Made by a program: the position numbers and the translations under genes. The notes beneath the pieces are model-generated. The model searched no databases. It saw only the letters and a list, made by a program, of their open reading frames with translations, and was not told the DNA's origin. A DNA stretch of 64,000 bases from Brevundimonas sp. M20 (GTDB lineage Bacteria > Pseudomonadota > Alphaproteobacteria > Caulobacterales > Caulobacteraceae), in NCBI RefSeq assembly GCF_006547065.1, contig NZ_CP041243.1:1069001-1133000 (forward strand). The letters are read 5' to 3'. Shown piece after piece: positions 1 through 8,342 of this stretch (within the stretch, counting starts at the first letter, position 1; every line of letters starts with the position of its first letter).

Positions 1-930
1 ATGAAGGCGTTCGACGCCTCGCCGCACGGCCTGCCGTACCGCTATGTGAACCTGAAGACGGGGGCTGTGCGCGATCCGGAGACCAATCTGGCCGAGATCG
101 GCACCTATGCGACCGAGTTCGGGGTTCTGGGCCAGTTGACCGGCGACGACCGCTACTATGCGGCGGCCAAGCGGGCGATGAAGCACGCGCTGGACATGCG
201 GTCGGACAAGGGGCTGATGGCCGCCAACATCCACGCGGAGACGGGGCTGTTCACCAGCCGCAACGCCTCGATCGACGTCTATGCGGACAGCTTCTACGAA
301 TATCTGTGGGACAGCTGGGAGCTGTTCGGCGACACGGACATGAAGCGCTGGGCCGAGGAGTGCATGGGCGCGATGGTGGCCCATCAGGGCAAGCGCTTCG
401 ACGGCCGCCTGTGGTTCCCCATGGTCGACTATGAGACCGCCGAGACGACCGCGTATTCGCAGACGGTGCTGGGCGCCTATCTGGCGGGGCTGCTGGGACA
501 GGTGGGGCTGAAGACGGCGGGTGACGACTTCCTGGCGACCTATACGGAGATGCAGGAGCAGTACGTCATCATCCCGGAATCGACCGACGTGCGGACCCGC
601 ACCCCGCGCGGCAAGGGCACCGGCCTGCGCCCCGAGTTCGCCGACGCCTGCCTGAACCTGTGGCTGGGCGACCGGGACGAGCGCTATCGCGTCCTGACGG
701 CGCTCCACTATCAGCACATGAAGGCGACCTCGAAGGCGGCCTTCGGCTACACCTCGCTGGCCGACATCACGACCCGGCCGATGGCGCAGGGCGACAACTG
801 CCCCGGCTACTGGTGGTCGGAGCAGATGAAGTACTACTTCATCATGTTCGCCGAGCCGAAGCGGATCGACCTGGACCGGCTGCAGTTGAGCACGGAGGCG
901 TGCGTGCTGAGGGGGTTTGTGCGGGGGTGA
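1..930 (+). CDS. GH47-type alpha-1,2-mannosidase, C-terminal part (5' end outside window)
   Basis: Glycoside hydrolase family 47 enzymes are inverting, calcium-dependent alpha-1,2-mannosidases. The 309 visible residues run through the (alpha/alpha)-barrel: an NLAEIGTYATEFGVLGQLTGD stretch near residue 30, LRPEFADACLNLW near 210, and STEA near residue 298, which matches the C-terminal Thr-containing calcium site of the family. Full members are about 450-500 residues, so the ATG at base 1 is probably internal and the gene starts upstream of the window. A GH92 mannosidase lies 0.7 kb downstream on the other strand, so a mannan or mannosylated-glycan degradation locus is likely. Family assignment is firm; substrate is inferred. 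Confidence 0.85.
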   Translation: MKAFDASPHGLPYRYVNLKTGAVRDPETNLAEIGTYATEFGVLGQLTGDDRYYAAAKRAMKHALDMRSDKGLMAANIHAETGLFTSRNASIDVYADSFYEYLWDSWELFGDTDMKRWAEECMGAMVAHQGKRFDGRLWFPMVDYETAETTAYSQTVLGAYLAGLLGQVGLKTAGDDFLATYTEMQEQYVIIPESTDVRTRTPRGKGTGLRPEFADACLNLWLGDRDERYRVLTALHYQHMKATSKAAFGYTSLADITTRPMAQGDNCPGYWWSEQMKYYFIMFAEPKRIDLDRLQLSTEACVLRGFVRG

Positions 931-955
931 GGAGCCGCGCGTCTCGTCCGGCTCG

Positions 956-1261
956 TCAGGCGGGGTCCAGCGCCCTGTCAACTGCTCCCGGGTCATTTTC
1001 GATCACGGCCAGGAGGACGCGGGCTGCGGGGTCGGGTTTACGACGGTCCTGTTCCCAGCCCTCCACGGTTCGAGCCGGAATGCCGAACCGGGCCTCAAAT
1101 TCCTTGGGGCTCTTCGCAACGGACTTGCGGATGGCTTTGATCCGTTCGGGTGACATGGGGTCGATATGACGTGACGCCAGCGTGACCTCGCCCTTGCGGT
1201 GGGCGATGGCTTCCCGGAGAGCAGCCTCGATCTCCAGACCTGTAGCGGTGCGCTTGGTCAC
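956..1261 (-). CDS. HigA-type antitoxin with HTH domain
   Basis: This 101-residue protein has a helix-turn-helix in its second half (SPKEFEARFGIPARTVEGWE, about residues 51-70), typical of the short Xre/HigA-like antitoxins that bind DNA and neutralise a RelE-fold toxin. It starts with GTG, and the GTGA overlaps the stop codon of the toxin gene just upstream, so the two are translationally coupled. Toxin-first order is the hallmark of HigBA-type modules. The protein is expected to repress its own promoter at the palindromes at 1596-1644. The C-terminal end after VLLAVIENDPGAV is short and featureless. Confidence 0.85.
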   Translation of the reverse strand: MTKRTATGLEIEAALREAIAHRKGEVTLASRHIDPMSPERIKAIRKSVAKSPKEFEARFGIPARTVEGWEQDRRKPDPAARVLLAVIENDPGAVDRALDPA

Positions 1262-1587
1262 TTGAGCAACTCCTTGATCAGAGCCTTGAACATCTTGAGC
1301 TCGTCGGCCGACAAGTCGTCCTTGTCGACTTTGGGGTAGGCGGTCAGCAGATAGGCCTGATCTTCGCCTATCAGCACATAGTAGATCGTTCTGCCGCCGC
1401 CGCTCTTTCCAGCCGCGCCGTAGGCAAAGCGCATTTTTCGAAGACCGCCTGAGCCCTTGATGAGGTCGCCAGTCTCCGGATTAGCGGCGATCATGGGCTC
1501 GATGGCATCCAGATCGGCCTGTGAAGCCCCGAGCTTCGCCAGCCGTTTCAGCCCCTTCTCGTAACTTTTGGTTCGAAAGAAATCCAT
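1258..1587 (-). CDS. RelE/HigB-family toxin
   Basis: A small basic protein of about 109 residues with the RelE/HigB-like order: an N-terminal helix (KSYEKGLKRLAKLG), a central GGLRKMRFAY strand, then GGGRTIYYVL and a C-terminal YLLTAYPKVDKDDLS segment. Such toxins are usually ribosome-dependent mRNA interferases. The ATG at 1587 is chosen; an in-frame TTG two codons upstream (1593) is possible, but no ribosome site favours it. It is the first gene of a two-gene operon with the antitoxin. The pair lies alone between two mannosidase genes, which suggests a mobile stability module inserted there. Activity is inferred from family only. Confidence 0.85.
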   Translation of the reverse strand: MDFFRTKSYEKGLKRLAKLGASQADLDAIEPMIAANPETGDLIKGSGGLRKMRFAYGAAGKSGGGRTIYYVLIGEDQAYLLTAYPKVDKDDLSADELKMFKALIKELLK

Positions 1588-1595
1588 GATCAATA

Positions 1596-1644
1596 TACGC
1601 CCTTGACGTATTTGGGATCAATCATTTTGTGCGTCATTGACGCA
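1596..1644 (-). promoter_or_regulatory. Paired palindromes: likely toxin-antitoxin operator
   Basis: Two related inverted repeats precede the toxin gene. TGCGTCATTGACGCA at 1630-1644 is perfect (7-bp arms, 1-nt centre). TACGCCCTTGACGTA at 1596-1610 is an imperfect version. Similar spacing and the shared TTGACG(C/T)A half-site fit autorepression by the antitoxin-toxin complex. Confidence 0.6.
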
Positions 1645-1652
1645 TTTTGTCC

Positions 1653-3989
1653 CTAGCCTCCATACTCCGTCATCGCATACGGCCGTTCCGCCGCCGTGGT
1701 CCCCCAGACGAGGTTCGGCTCCGTCCCCATCACGAAGTGCAGCGTGCCGCCGGCCTGAATCTCGTCGTGGCCGATCCAGGTGCGGTTCAGCGGACGACCG
1801 TTCAGGGTGACCGACTGGACGTAGAGGTTCTCGTCCGCCAGTCCCTCGGTGGAGATGATGAAGCGATTGCCATTGGGCAGGTTCAGCACCGCGCGATCCA
1901 CGAACGGGCGGCCGATCACATACTGACCCGAGGCGGGGGTGACCGGATAGAAGCCCAGCGCCGTGAACATCAGCCAGGCCGACATCTGGCCGACGTCGTC
2001 ATTGCCCGCCAGACCCGCCGGACCGGCGTGATACTGGGTGTCCATGATCTGCTTCAGCCGCGCCTGCGTGCGCCAGGGGGCGCCGGCGAAGACGTAGGCA
2101 TAGGCCGAGTGATGGCTGGGCTCGTTGCCGTGGATGTACTGGCCGATCAGACCCGCGATGTCCTCGGCGTGGGAGTAGTCCAGCCCGGTGTTGTCGTAGT
2201 CGAACATGGCGTCGAGCTTGGCGACGGTCGCTTCGTCGCCCCCCATGGCGGTGACCAGCGCGGCCATGTCCTGCGGCACGAACCATGAGTACTGCCAGGC
2301 GTTGCCCTCGGTATAGTCCGAGCCGTAGTTGATGGCGGTCGGGTCGAAGGGCGTGCGGAAGGTCCCGTCGGCCAGACGGGCCCGGACGAAGCCGGTCTCC
2401 GGGTCGAAGGTGTTGCGCCAGAAGCCCGCGCGGCGGTCGAAGACGGCCTGCACGTCGGAGCGACCCAGCCGCTGGGCCATGCGGGCGATGGTCCAGTCGT
2501 CGTAGGCGTATTCGACAGTCTTGGACGCGGCCTCGGGCTCGCGGTCGATCGGCACCCAGCCGAGGTCCATATAGTCGCCCAGACCGCCGTAGGGACGGTA
2601 GGTGGCGCTGGCGGTCATGGCGTTCAGCGCGGCCTCGCCGTCGATGCCCTGCACGCCCTTCAGATACGCATCCGCGATGACCGGGACGGCGTGGTAGCCG
2701 ATCATGGTCCAGGTCTCCTGACCCGCGAAGGACCAGACCGGCAGGATGCCGTAGGGGCTGACCTGCTGGGCCGCGATCAGGGAGTTGACCATGTCCGCGT
2801 TGCGGCTGTCGGGCTGTACGAGCGTCAGCAGCGGATGCTGGGCGCGGAAGGTGTCCCACAGGCTGAAGGTCGAGTGGACGGTGAAGTCCGACTGGTGGAC
2901 GGCATTGTCCGGCCCGCGCCAGCGGCCGTCCACGTCGCCGTGCACCGAGGGCGCGATCAGCGAGTGATACAGGGCGGTGTAGAGACTGGTCCGCATCTCC
3001 TCGGGCGCCTCGATCTCGACCGCCTGCAGCGCGTCGGACCATGCGTTGCGACTGGCGGCGCGGACGGCGTCGAAATCAAAGGCGCCGCCTTCGGACTCCA
3101 GATTGCGGAGAGCGCCGGCCTCATCGACCGAGGAGACGGCGACCTTGACCATCAGGGGGCCGGTGATCTGGCCGAAGTCGAAGGCGGCCTCGAGCTGGCG
3201 GCCCTGCACCTGCGCGCGGTCCGTCATATCGCGGCCCGGCTGACGGAAGCCGCGATACGGAACCTCTGTGTCGCGATCCTGAAGCTGGTAGCCGACCAGC
3301 GGCTTGGAGAAGCGCATGGCGAAATAGAGCTGGCGGCCGGGCGCCCAGCCGCGCGTTTCGCGGAAGCCGGTGACGGCGCCGTCCGGATGCACCCGGATGC
3401 GCGACCACAGCACCTTGCCCGGGTAGTCATAGATGGACGGGCGGAAGTCCAGCAGGATCCGGGCGGGCTGGGACCGGGGGAAGCTGTAGCGATGCAGGCC
3501 GACGCGAACGCCGGCGGTGAGTTCGGCGCGCACGCCCGAGTCGGTCAGGCTGACGGCGTAATAGCCGGGCTCGGCCCGTTCGGAGGCCTTGTTGTAGCGG
3601 GAGCGATAGCCCGAACCCGGCTGGGCCGGGTCGCCCGCATCCCAGCGCACCTCACCCGAGATCGGGGTGATCAGGACGTCGCCCAGATCCGAATGGCCGG
3701 TGCCGGAGAAATGGGTGTGGGAGAAGCCGAGGATGGTCGGGTCGTCATAGCGATAGCCCGCGGCCCAGTCGTAGGACTGGCGGAAGGGGCGGAAGTCGGT
3801 GTCGGGGCTGAGCTGCACCATGCCGAAGGGGGCGACGGCGCCGGGGAAGGTGTGCCCCTTGCCCGCCGTGCCGATGAAGGGATCGACGGCTTCATAGGGC
3901 GTGGGCGGGGCAGGGGGCGCTTCCTGCGCCGTGGCGCAACCGCCCAGCGCGAGGGTCGCGAACACAGCCGTCAGTCCGAGATGCCGCAT
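1653..3989 (-). CDS. GH92 alpha-mannosidase, lipoprotein
   Basis: A 778-residue member of glycoside hydrolase family 92, calcium-dependent exo-alpha-mannosidases common in glycan-utilisation loci. The N-terminus carries a lipobox (ALGGC, cysteine near residue 18), so the enzyme should be anchored to a membrane. The family start is clear at DPFIGTAGKGHTFPGAVAPF. Near residue 620 is HGNEPSHHSAY and near 663 GNDDVGQMSAW, the two conserved motifs that hold the acid and base residues. Start ATG at 3989 has GGAGG about 9 nt upstream. With the GH47 gene it suggests processing of alpha-linked mannose from yeast mannan or N-glycans. The exact linkage cannot be read from sequence. Confidence 0.92.
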   Translation of the reverse strand: MRHLGLTAVFATLALGGCATAQEAPPAPPTPYEAVDPFIGTAGKGHTFPGAVAPFGMVQLSPDTDFRPFRQSYDWAAGYRYDDPTILGFSHTHFSGTGHSDLGDVLITPISGEVRWDAGDPAQPGSGYRSRYNKASERAEPGYYAVSLTDSGVRAELTAGVRVGLHRYSFPRSQPARILLDFRPSIYDYPGKVLWSRIRVHPDGAVTGFRETRGWAPGRQLYFAMRFSKPLVGYQLQDRDTEVPYRGFRQPGRDMTDRAQVQGRQLEAAFDFGQITGPLMVKVAVSSVDEAGALRNLESEGGAFDFDAVRAASRNAWSDALQAVEIEAPEEMRTSLYTALYHSLIAPSVHGDVDGRWRGPDNAVHQSDFTVHSTFSLWDTFRAQHPLLTLVQPDSRNADMVNSLIAAQQVSPYGILPVWSFAGQETWTMIGYHAVPVIADAYLKGVQGIDGEAALNAMTASATYRPYGGLGDYMDLGWVPIDREPEAASKTVEYAYDDWTIARMAQRLGRSDVQAVFDRRAGFWRNTFDPETGFVRARLADGTFRTPFDPTAINYGSDYTEGNAWQYSWFVPQDMAALVTAMGGDEATVAKLDAMFDYDNTGLDYSHAEDIAGLIGQYIHGNEPSHHSAYAYVFAGAPWRTQARLKQIMDTQYHAGPAGLAGNDDVGQMSAWLMFTALGFYPVTPASGQYVIGRPFVDRAVLNLPNGNRFIISTEGLADENLYVQSVTLNGRPLNRTWIGHDEIQAGGTLHFVMGTEPNLVWGTTAAERPYAMTEYGG

Positions 3990-4058
3990 ATGGGAAAGCC
4001 TCCACCCGTGAACGGCACGGAAACTAGGCAGGTTGGCCGCCGGAGGGAAGGCGGTGGG

Positions 4059-4607
4059 CTATCCGGCGTCGCGGATTTCGGGCGCGCGGGTCAGCAGGAA
4101 GAAGAAGGGGGCGGGCATGTCCCGATAGTCCATCAGTCCCATGACCCGGTTCTGGTCTACCCAACGGAAGTGATCGATGATCGGCAGGCCGTCGTAGATC
4201 ATCGCCGCCGAGACTTTTGAGCCCCACTGGGCGAGGCGAAGGCGAGCGCCGGGGCGGTGCGTGGACAGCAGCGGCAAGAGGACGGCGACCGCCTGTCGGG
4301 CGGCGGCGGCGCGCGCGAGCCGCGGCGGCCGCAGGATGAGGCTGTAGGGGATGCGGGCCGCGGCCACGGACAGGGTTCCGAAGCCGTGACGGAACAGCAG
4401 GGGATCAACCGTGTCGGGATCGCGGAACCGTTTGCCCCGCCACCCATGGTATTCGAGCAAACCGTCGAGGGGATGGCCGCTGGGCAGTCCCGCGCCGTCC
4501 CACGTCCCCTGCAGCGCCTCCACCGGACTCGCGGGCAGGTGATCAAAGACCGCACCGGCGGTCTCTGGTCTTACGCCCTGTTTCAACCAGGCGTCCAACG
4601 CGTCCAA
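4059..4607 (-). CDS. GXWXG/DUF4334 domain protein
   Basis: The protein has the GXWXG signature (GTWDGAGLPSGHPLDGLLEY), followed by a DUF4334 half (MIYDGLPIIDHFRWVDQN, then a conserved MGLMDYRD segment). The two domains occur together in small proteins of unknown function, often beside redox or lipid genes. I chose the TTG at 4607 because AGGGAGA sits just before it; a TTG at 4637 would add ten residues without a ribosome site. It lies 76 nt downstream of the tetR gene on the same strand and is probably cotranscribed with it. No catalytic role is assigned. Confidence 0.75.
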   Translation of the reverse strand: MDALDAWLKQGVRPETAGAVFDHLPASPVEALQGTWDGAGLPSGHPLDGLLEYHGWRGKRFRDPDTVDPLLFRHGFGTLSVAAARIPYSLILRPPRLARAAAARQAVAVLLPLLSTHRPGARLRLAQWGSKVSAAMIYDGLPIIDHFRWVDQNRVMGLMDYRDMPAPFFFLLTRAPEIRDAG

Positions 4608-4683
4608 GCCGGTCTCCCTGTTTACGCCGGTATCCAACGCCAGCGGGAGGAAGACGATCCTGACCGTCCGGGCGGGCGAGCGG

Positions 4684-5295
4684 TCAGACGGCGTCGGGCT
4701 TCAAAAGGAAATGAGGCAGCAGGCCCGCTATGATCTGGCGGCCGGATTCGTCGTCCTGATCCAGCATTTTGCGCAGCGGGGGGCCGATCAGGGCTTCGCC
4801 GAACGCGCTGACGGCGATGAAAAGCACCGCCGCCGGAATGCGGGTATGGGCCTGACCGTCGGGATCGCCGAGCTTTTCCCGCACCGCGTCCACCAGATTG
4901 GTCACGGCGTCGCGCACCGGATCGAGGTGTGACAGGTCGCCCCGAAGAACGATCCAGGCGGCCAGCTTCGCGGCGCCGCCCCTGTCGAAGGCGTCGAAGA
5001 CGGCGTTGATCAGCTCCAGCGGAGCGCCCTCGTCCGTCCGAAGCCGGGCGATCGCCGCATCGAGCGCCTGGGCCAGGTCGGACACCATCGACCCCATAAG
5101 GGCCGATTGCAGGCCGGCGGCGGAGCCGAAGTGATGGATGAGGTTGGCGTGGCTCATGCCGAGGTCGTCCGCGACGGCCTTGAGCGTCACTGCGTCAGGA
5201 CCGCCGTCCAGCAGGCGTCGCCGCGCGAAGACCAGGGCTTCGGAGCGGGCTTCATCAGGCGTGCGCCGCCGACGTCCAGAGGCTACTATTGACAT
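4684..5295 (-). CDS. TetR-family transcriptional regulator
   Basis: A 203-residue protein with a TetR-type N-terminal helix-turn-helix (DAVTLKAVADDLGMSHANLIHHF, about residues 38-60). The C-terminal ligand domain is all-helical and ends with a hydrophobic AAVLFIAVSAFGEAL helix. It is divergent from the Coq4-like gene, and its start codon lies 3 nt from the palindrome at 5298-5310. Autoregulation and control of the divergent coq4-DUF2147-ligase genes are likely. The ligand is unknown; the neighbouring acyl-CoA ligase suggests a lipid or acyl-CoA, which is inference. Confidence 0.9.
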   Translation of the reverse strand: MSIVASGRRRRTPDEARSEALVFARRRLLDGGPDAVTLKAVADDLGMSHANLIHHFGSAAGLQSALMGSMVSDLAQALDAAIARLRTDEGAPLELINAVFDAFDRGGAAKLAAWIVLRGDLSHLDPVRDAVTNLVDAVREKLGDPDGQAHTRIPAAVLFIAVSAFGEALIGPPLRKMLDQDDESGRQIIAGLLPHFLLKPDAV

Positions 5296-5297
5296 CT

Positions 5298-5310
5298 ATG
5301 TAAGTTACAT
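5298..5310. promoter_or_regulatory. Palindromic operator in tetR/coq4 divergent promoter
   Basis: ATGTAAGTTACAT is a perfect 6-1-6 inverted repeat placed just upstream of the tetR start and before the divergent gene. Position and symmetry suit a TetR dimer site. A further half-site-like CATGTAG follows at about 5312-5318. Confidence 0.55.
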
Positions 5311-5354
5311 CCATGTAGATAGCGATGGTTAAGCTCAGCCCCCGGAGAGAGCAA

Positions 5355-6152
5355 GTGACAGCCGAATTGTTGGTCGATATGGCGGACCTTCGCCGCCCCG
5401 GTCATCCGGCGACGCGGGCGTCCACGCGGCTGAAGCCGCGTCGCGTCGAGCCGCTGCGCGCGCTCAAGGCCTTGAGACGTCTGATCGCCGACAAGGAGGA
5501 CACCACCCAGGTGTTCGAGATCATGAACGCTCTGGCCGGCGGTTCGCTGCGCCGGGGCTACCAGAGGCTCCTGGAGGATTCCGAGGGCGCCCGGCAGGCC
5601 TTCCTGATGGGGGAGCTGGCGGACCGACTGCAGGACCGCGAGTGGCTGGAGACCTTGCCCGCGGACAGCGTCGGGGCGGCGTACCTGGCCTTCATCGACG
5701 AGCGTAACCTGTCCGCCTATGGTCTGGCCGACGAAAGCCGCAAGGTGGCCGATACCGAGATCGAGGCGGCGCATCCGCATGCCTGGTACGCGAGACGCCT
5801 GCGTGATGTGCACGACATCTGGCATGTCCTGACCGGTTACCGCACCGATGCCCTGGGCGAGGCCTGCGTGGTCGCCTTCTCCCTGCCGCAGACGCGCAGC
5901 CCGGGGTTCGGGTTGATCGCGGCGGGGGTGGCGATCCAGTTCGCCCGGGCGCGCACGGGGCATCCCTGCGCCCGGTCCGTGCTGGAGGCGTTCGGACGAG
6001 GACGACGCGCGGCCTGGTTGCCCGCGCTTGATTATGAGGCCCTGCTGGCCGAACCGCTGGTCGCCGCGCGGACGCGGCTGGGGCTGGCGGGGGCGACGCT
6101 CTATGATCGGGTGCCGCCCGAGTTCCGTAACGCCTACCACGGGGCCGCCTGA
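5355..6152 (+). CDS. Coq4-family protein (ubiquinone biosynthesis)
   Basis: The protein carries the Coq4 signature HDxxH-x11-E intact (HDIWH with the Glu twelve residues after the second His), within HDIWHVLTGYRTDALGEA. In eukaryotes Coq4 acts in ubiquinone synthesis, and this motif binds a metal ion. The GTG at 5355 is preferred because GGAGAG precedes it by 6 nt; an upstream in-frame ATG at 5325 has no such site. The stop codon overlaps the next start by one base (TGATG). Placement in a TetR-controlled cluster with a ligase, rather than with other ubiquinone genes, raises the alternative of a specialised quinone or lipid role. Confidence 0.8.
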   Translation: MTAELLVDMADLRRPGHPATRASTRLKPRRVEPLRALKALRRLIADKEDTTQVFEIMNALAGGSLRRGYQRLLEDSEGARQAFLMGELADRLQDREWLETLPADSVGAAYLAFIDERNLSAYGLADESRKVADTEIEAAHPHAWYARRLRDVHDIWHVLTGYRTDALGEACVVAFSLPQTRSPGFGLIAAGVAIQFARARTGHPCARSVLEAFGRGRRAAWLPALDYEALLAEPLVAARTRLGLAGATLYDRVPPEFRNAYHGAA

Positions 6153-6577
6153 TGCGAGCGGTTCTGCTGGCCGGCCTCGTTCTCTTCGCCGTTCCGTCCG
6201 CGGCCGCGGCGCAGGAGGCGTCAGTCCTCGGGCGTTGGCGCACGCCGGCCGAGGGCGGGGTGGTTGAAATTCACCGGTGCGGCGCCGCCCTGTGCGGACG
6301 GCTGGTGGACGCCGCCCCTCTGCGTCGGAATGCGGATCAGCGGGATGTCCGCAACCGGGACGCCGCCTTGCGGAACAGGCCTCTGCGCGGGGTGCTCGTG
6401 TTGAGAAATTTCACCGGCGGTCCGGACGAGTGGCGCGGCGGTCCCCTGTATGATCCCAACAGCGGCCAGACCGCCGAGCGCGGCACGCTGACCCTGACGG
6501 CGCCGGACAGGCTGGCCGTGCGGGGCTGCATCGCGCGGGTTCTGTGCCGGACGCAGACCTGGCGGCGGGCGGACTAG
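6152..6577 (+). CDS. DUF2147-family secreted protein
   Basis: A 141-residue protein with a clear signal peptide (LLAGLVLFAVPSAAAAQ, cleavage near residue 21). It then has the DUF2147 pattern: VLGRWRTPAEGGVVEI, a CGAALCGRLV turn with two cysteines, GGPLYDPNSGQT, and a terminal RGCIARVLCRTQTWRR. DUF2147 proteins are small periplasmic beta-barrel-like proteins of unknown function. The ATG overlaps the stop of the Coq4-like gene, and the next gene overlaps its 3' end, so it sits within a tight operon. Confidence 0.8.
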   Translation: MRAVLLAGLVLFAVPSAAAAQEASVLGRWRTPAEGGVVEIHRCGAALCGRLVDAAPLRRNADQRDVRNRDAALRNRPLRGVLVLRNFTGGPDEWRGGPLYDPNSGQTAERGTLTLTAPDRLAVRGCIARVLCRTQTWRRAD

Positions 6578-8328
6578 GGCCGGCGCGGGTGGACGGAGCG
6601 ACCGAGGGCGACGATGCGCTGTGGGCGCGACGCTTCTGGACAGACCATTATCGGGCGGACGTGCCCGTCTGCATCCTGGAAGAGTTGTCACGACAGCCTC
6701 GCCTTGACGATCTCTTCGCGGCCGATGCGCAGCGGTTCAGCGAGCGGACCGGCTTCGTCAGCCTGGGCAGCGGCCTGACCTACGGCAGGGCCCTGGCCGA
6801 AGCGCGCGCCTTCGCCGGCTGGCTGCAGTCCATCGGGGTGGAACCCGGCGCCCGCGTGGCGCTGATGATGCCCAACTGCCTGCAGTATCCGGTCGCCCTG
6901 TTCGGGGTGCTGATGGCCGGCGCGGTCGTGGTCAACGTCAACCCGCTCTATACCGCCCGCGAACTGCGTCACCAGCTGGCGGACAGCGGCGCCTGCGTGG
7001 TCGTCGCGGCGCGCCTGTTCGCCGGGACGCTGGCGGAGGGGGTGGCGGGAACGGACGTGCGCCGGGTCGTGCTGACGGGTCTGGGCGATCTGATGCCGGC
7101 GCCCAGGCGATGGCTGGTGAACGCCCTCGGCGGTCGCGCCGCCTCCGCGCGATGGACCGGCCCGGTCGCGGCTGAACCGTGGCGGCGGGTGCTGGCCCGG
7201 GGTCGGGCCGCCGGCTATCGCCGGGCGCCGCGCGAGGCGGATGATCTGGCCTTCCTGCAATACACGGGCGGAACGTCGGGGACGGCCAAGGGCGCCATGC
7301 TGAGCCACCGCAACGTCGTGGCCAATGTGCTGCAGGGGCGCGCATGGGTGATGCGGCAAATCCCGCCGGAGACGGCGGTGAGCAATGTGACCCTGCTGCC
7401 GCTTTACCATATTTTCTCACTGACGGCGAACCTGCTGATGTTCACGGGCGTGGGCGGTCGCAATGTGCTCATCGCCAATCCGAGGGATGCGCGACTGGTC
7501 AACCTGATCCTGGCGCGCGAGCGCTTCGCTGGTCTGGCCGGGCTCAACACCCTGTTCGCGGGACTGCTGGCGACCCCGGCGTTTCGCCGACGGGATTTTT
7601 CGGATCTGAAGCTCACCATCGCCGGAGGCATGGCCACCCAAAGCGCTGTCGCCCGGGCGTGGGAGGCCGTCACCGGGGCACCACTGGTGGAGGGATACGG
7701 GCTGACGGAATGTTCGCCCATCGTCTGCATCGGCCACGTCGATCTGGACCGGCCGGACTCGATGGGGTTCGACGGAACGGTCGGACGGCCGGTTCCGTCC
7801 ACCGAGGTCCGCATGCGTCGCGCCGACGGAAGCTGGTGCGGCGTGGAAGAGCCGGGCGAGCTTTGCGTGCGCGGTCCTCAGGTCATGACGGGATACTGGA
7901 ACCGACCGCAGGATACGGCGGCGATCCTGTCCGGCGACGGCTGGCTCGGAACCGGGGACGTGGGGGTCATGCTGGCCGACGGGCGGGTCCGGCTGGTGGA
8001 TCGGTTGAAGGACATGATCCTGGTGTCCGGGTTCAACGTCTATCCCAGTGAGATTGAGGACGTCGTCGCCGCCCATCCCCTGGTGGCGGAGGTGGCGGCG
8101 CTCGGCCTGCCGGATCCGGTGCAGGGGGAGCGTGTGAAGATCGTGGTCGTGCCGAGATGCGAGACCCTGAACGAGGCGGAGCTGCTGCGCCACTGCCGCG
8201 CCCATCTGACCGCCTACAAGACGCCGAGAGTGGTGGAGTTTCGATCAGAGCCCTTGCCGCGCAGCGCGGTGGGCAAGCTGTTGCGTCGCGATCTGGTCGT
8301 CAGTCCTGAGCGTTCGGACGGCGACTGA
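6544..8328 (+). CDS. Long-chain acyl-CoA ligase (FadD-like)
   Basis: An AMP-forming acyl-CoA synthetase of 594 residues. It has the adenylation P-loop YTGGTSGTAKGAMLSHRN near residue 240, VEGYGLTECSPI near 380, a WLGTGDVG segment, and DRLKDMILVSGFNVYPSEIE with the late PRSAVGKLLRR lysine. The overall match is to FadD, which activates medium- or long-chain fatty acids. The GTG at 6544 overlaps the previous gene by 34 nt; GTG at 6589, just after that gene's stop, is an alternative that loses 15 poorly conserved residues. Chain length and true acid substrate cannot be deduced. It is the last gene of the coq4-like operon and converges with the flavin dehydrogenase. Confidence 0.88.
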   Translation: MPDADLAAGGLGPARVDGATEGDDALWARRFWTDHYRADVPVCILEELSRQPRLDDLFAADAQRFSERTGFVSLGSGLTYGRALAEARAFAGWLQSIGVEPGARVALMMPNCLQYPVALFGVLMAGAVVVNVNPLYTARELRHQLADSGACVVVAARLFAGTLAEGVAGTDVRRVVLTGLGDLMPAPRRWLVNALGGRAASARWTGPVAAEPWRRVLARGRAAGYRRAPREADDLAFLQYTGGTSGTAKGAMLSHRNVVANVLQGRAWVMRQIPPETAVSNVTLLPLYHIFSLTANLLMFTGVGGRNVLIANPRDARLVNLILARERFAGLAGLNTLFAGLLATPAFRRRDFSDLKLTIAGGMATQSAVARAWEAVTGAPLVEGYGLTECSPIVCIGHVDLDRPDSMGFDGTVGRPVPSTEVRMRRADGSWCGVEEPGELCVRGPQVMTGYWNRPQDTAAILSGDGWLGTGDVGVMLADGRVRLVDRLKDMILVSGFNVYPSEIEDVVAAHPLVAEVAALGLPDPVQGERVKIVVVPRCETLNEAELLRHCRAHLTAYKTPRVVEFRSEPLPRSAVGKLLRRDLVVSPERSDGD

Positions 8329-8342
8329 TCGATGCCCGGCGC

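Noticed and set aside
2691-4220. Plus-strand frame across the GH92 gene and its upstream region
   Set aside because: No start context or domain; the opposite strand encodes a full GH92 enzyme.
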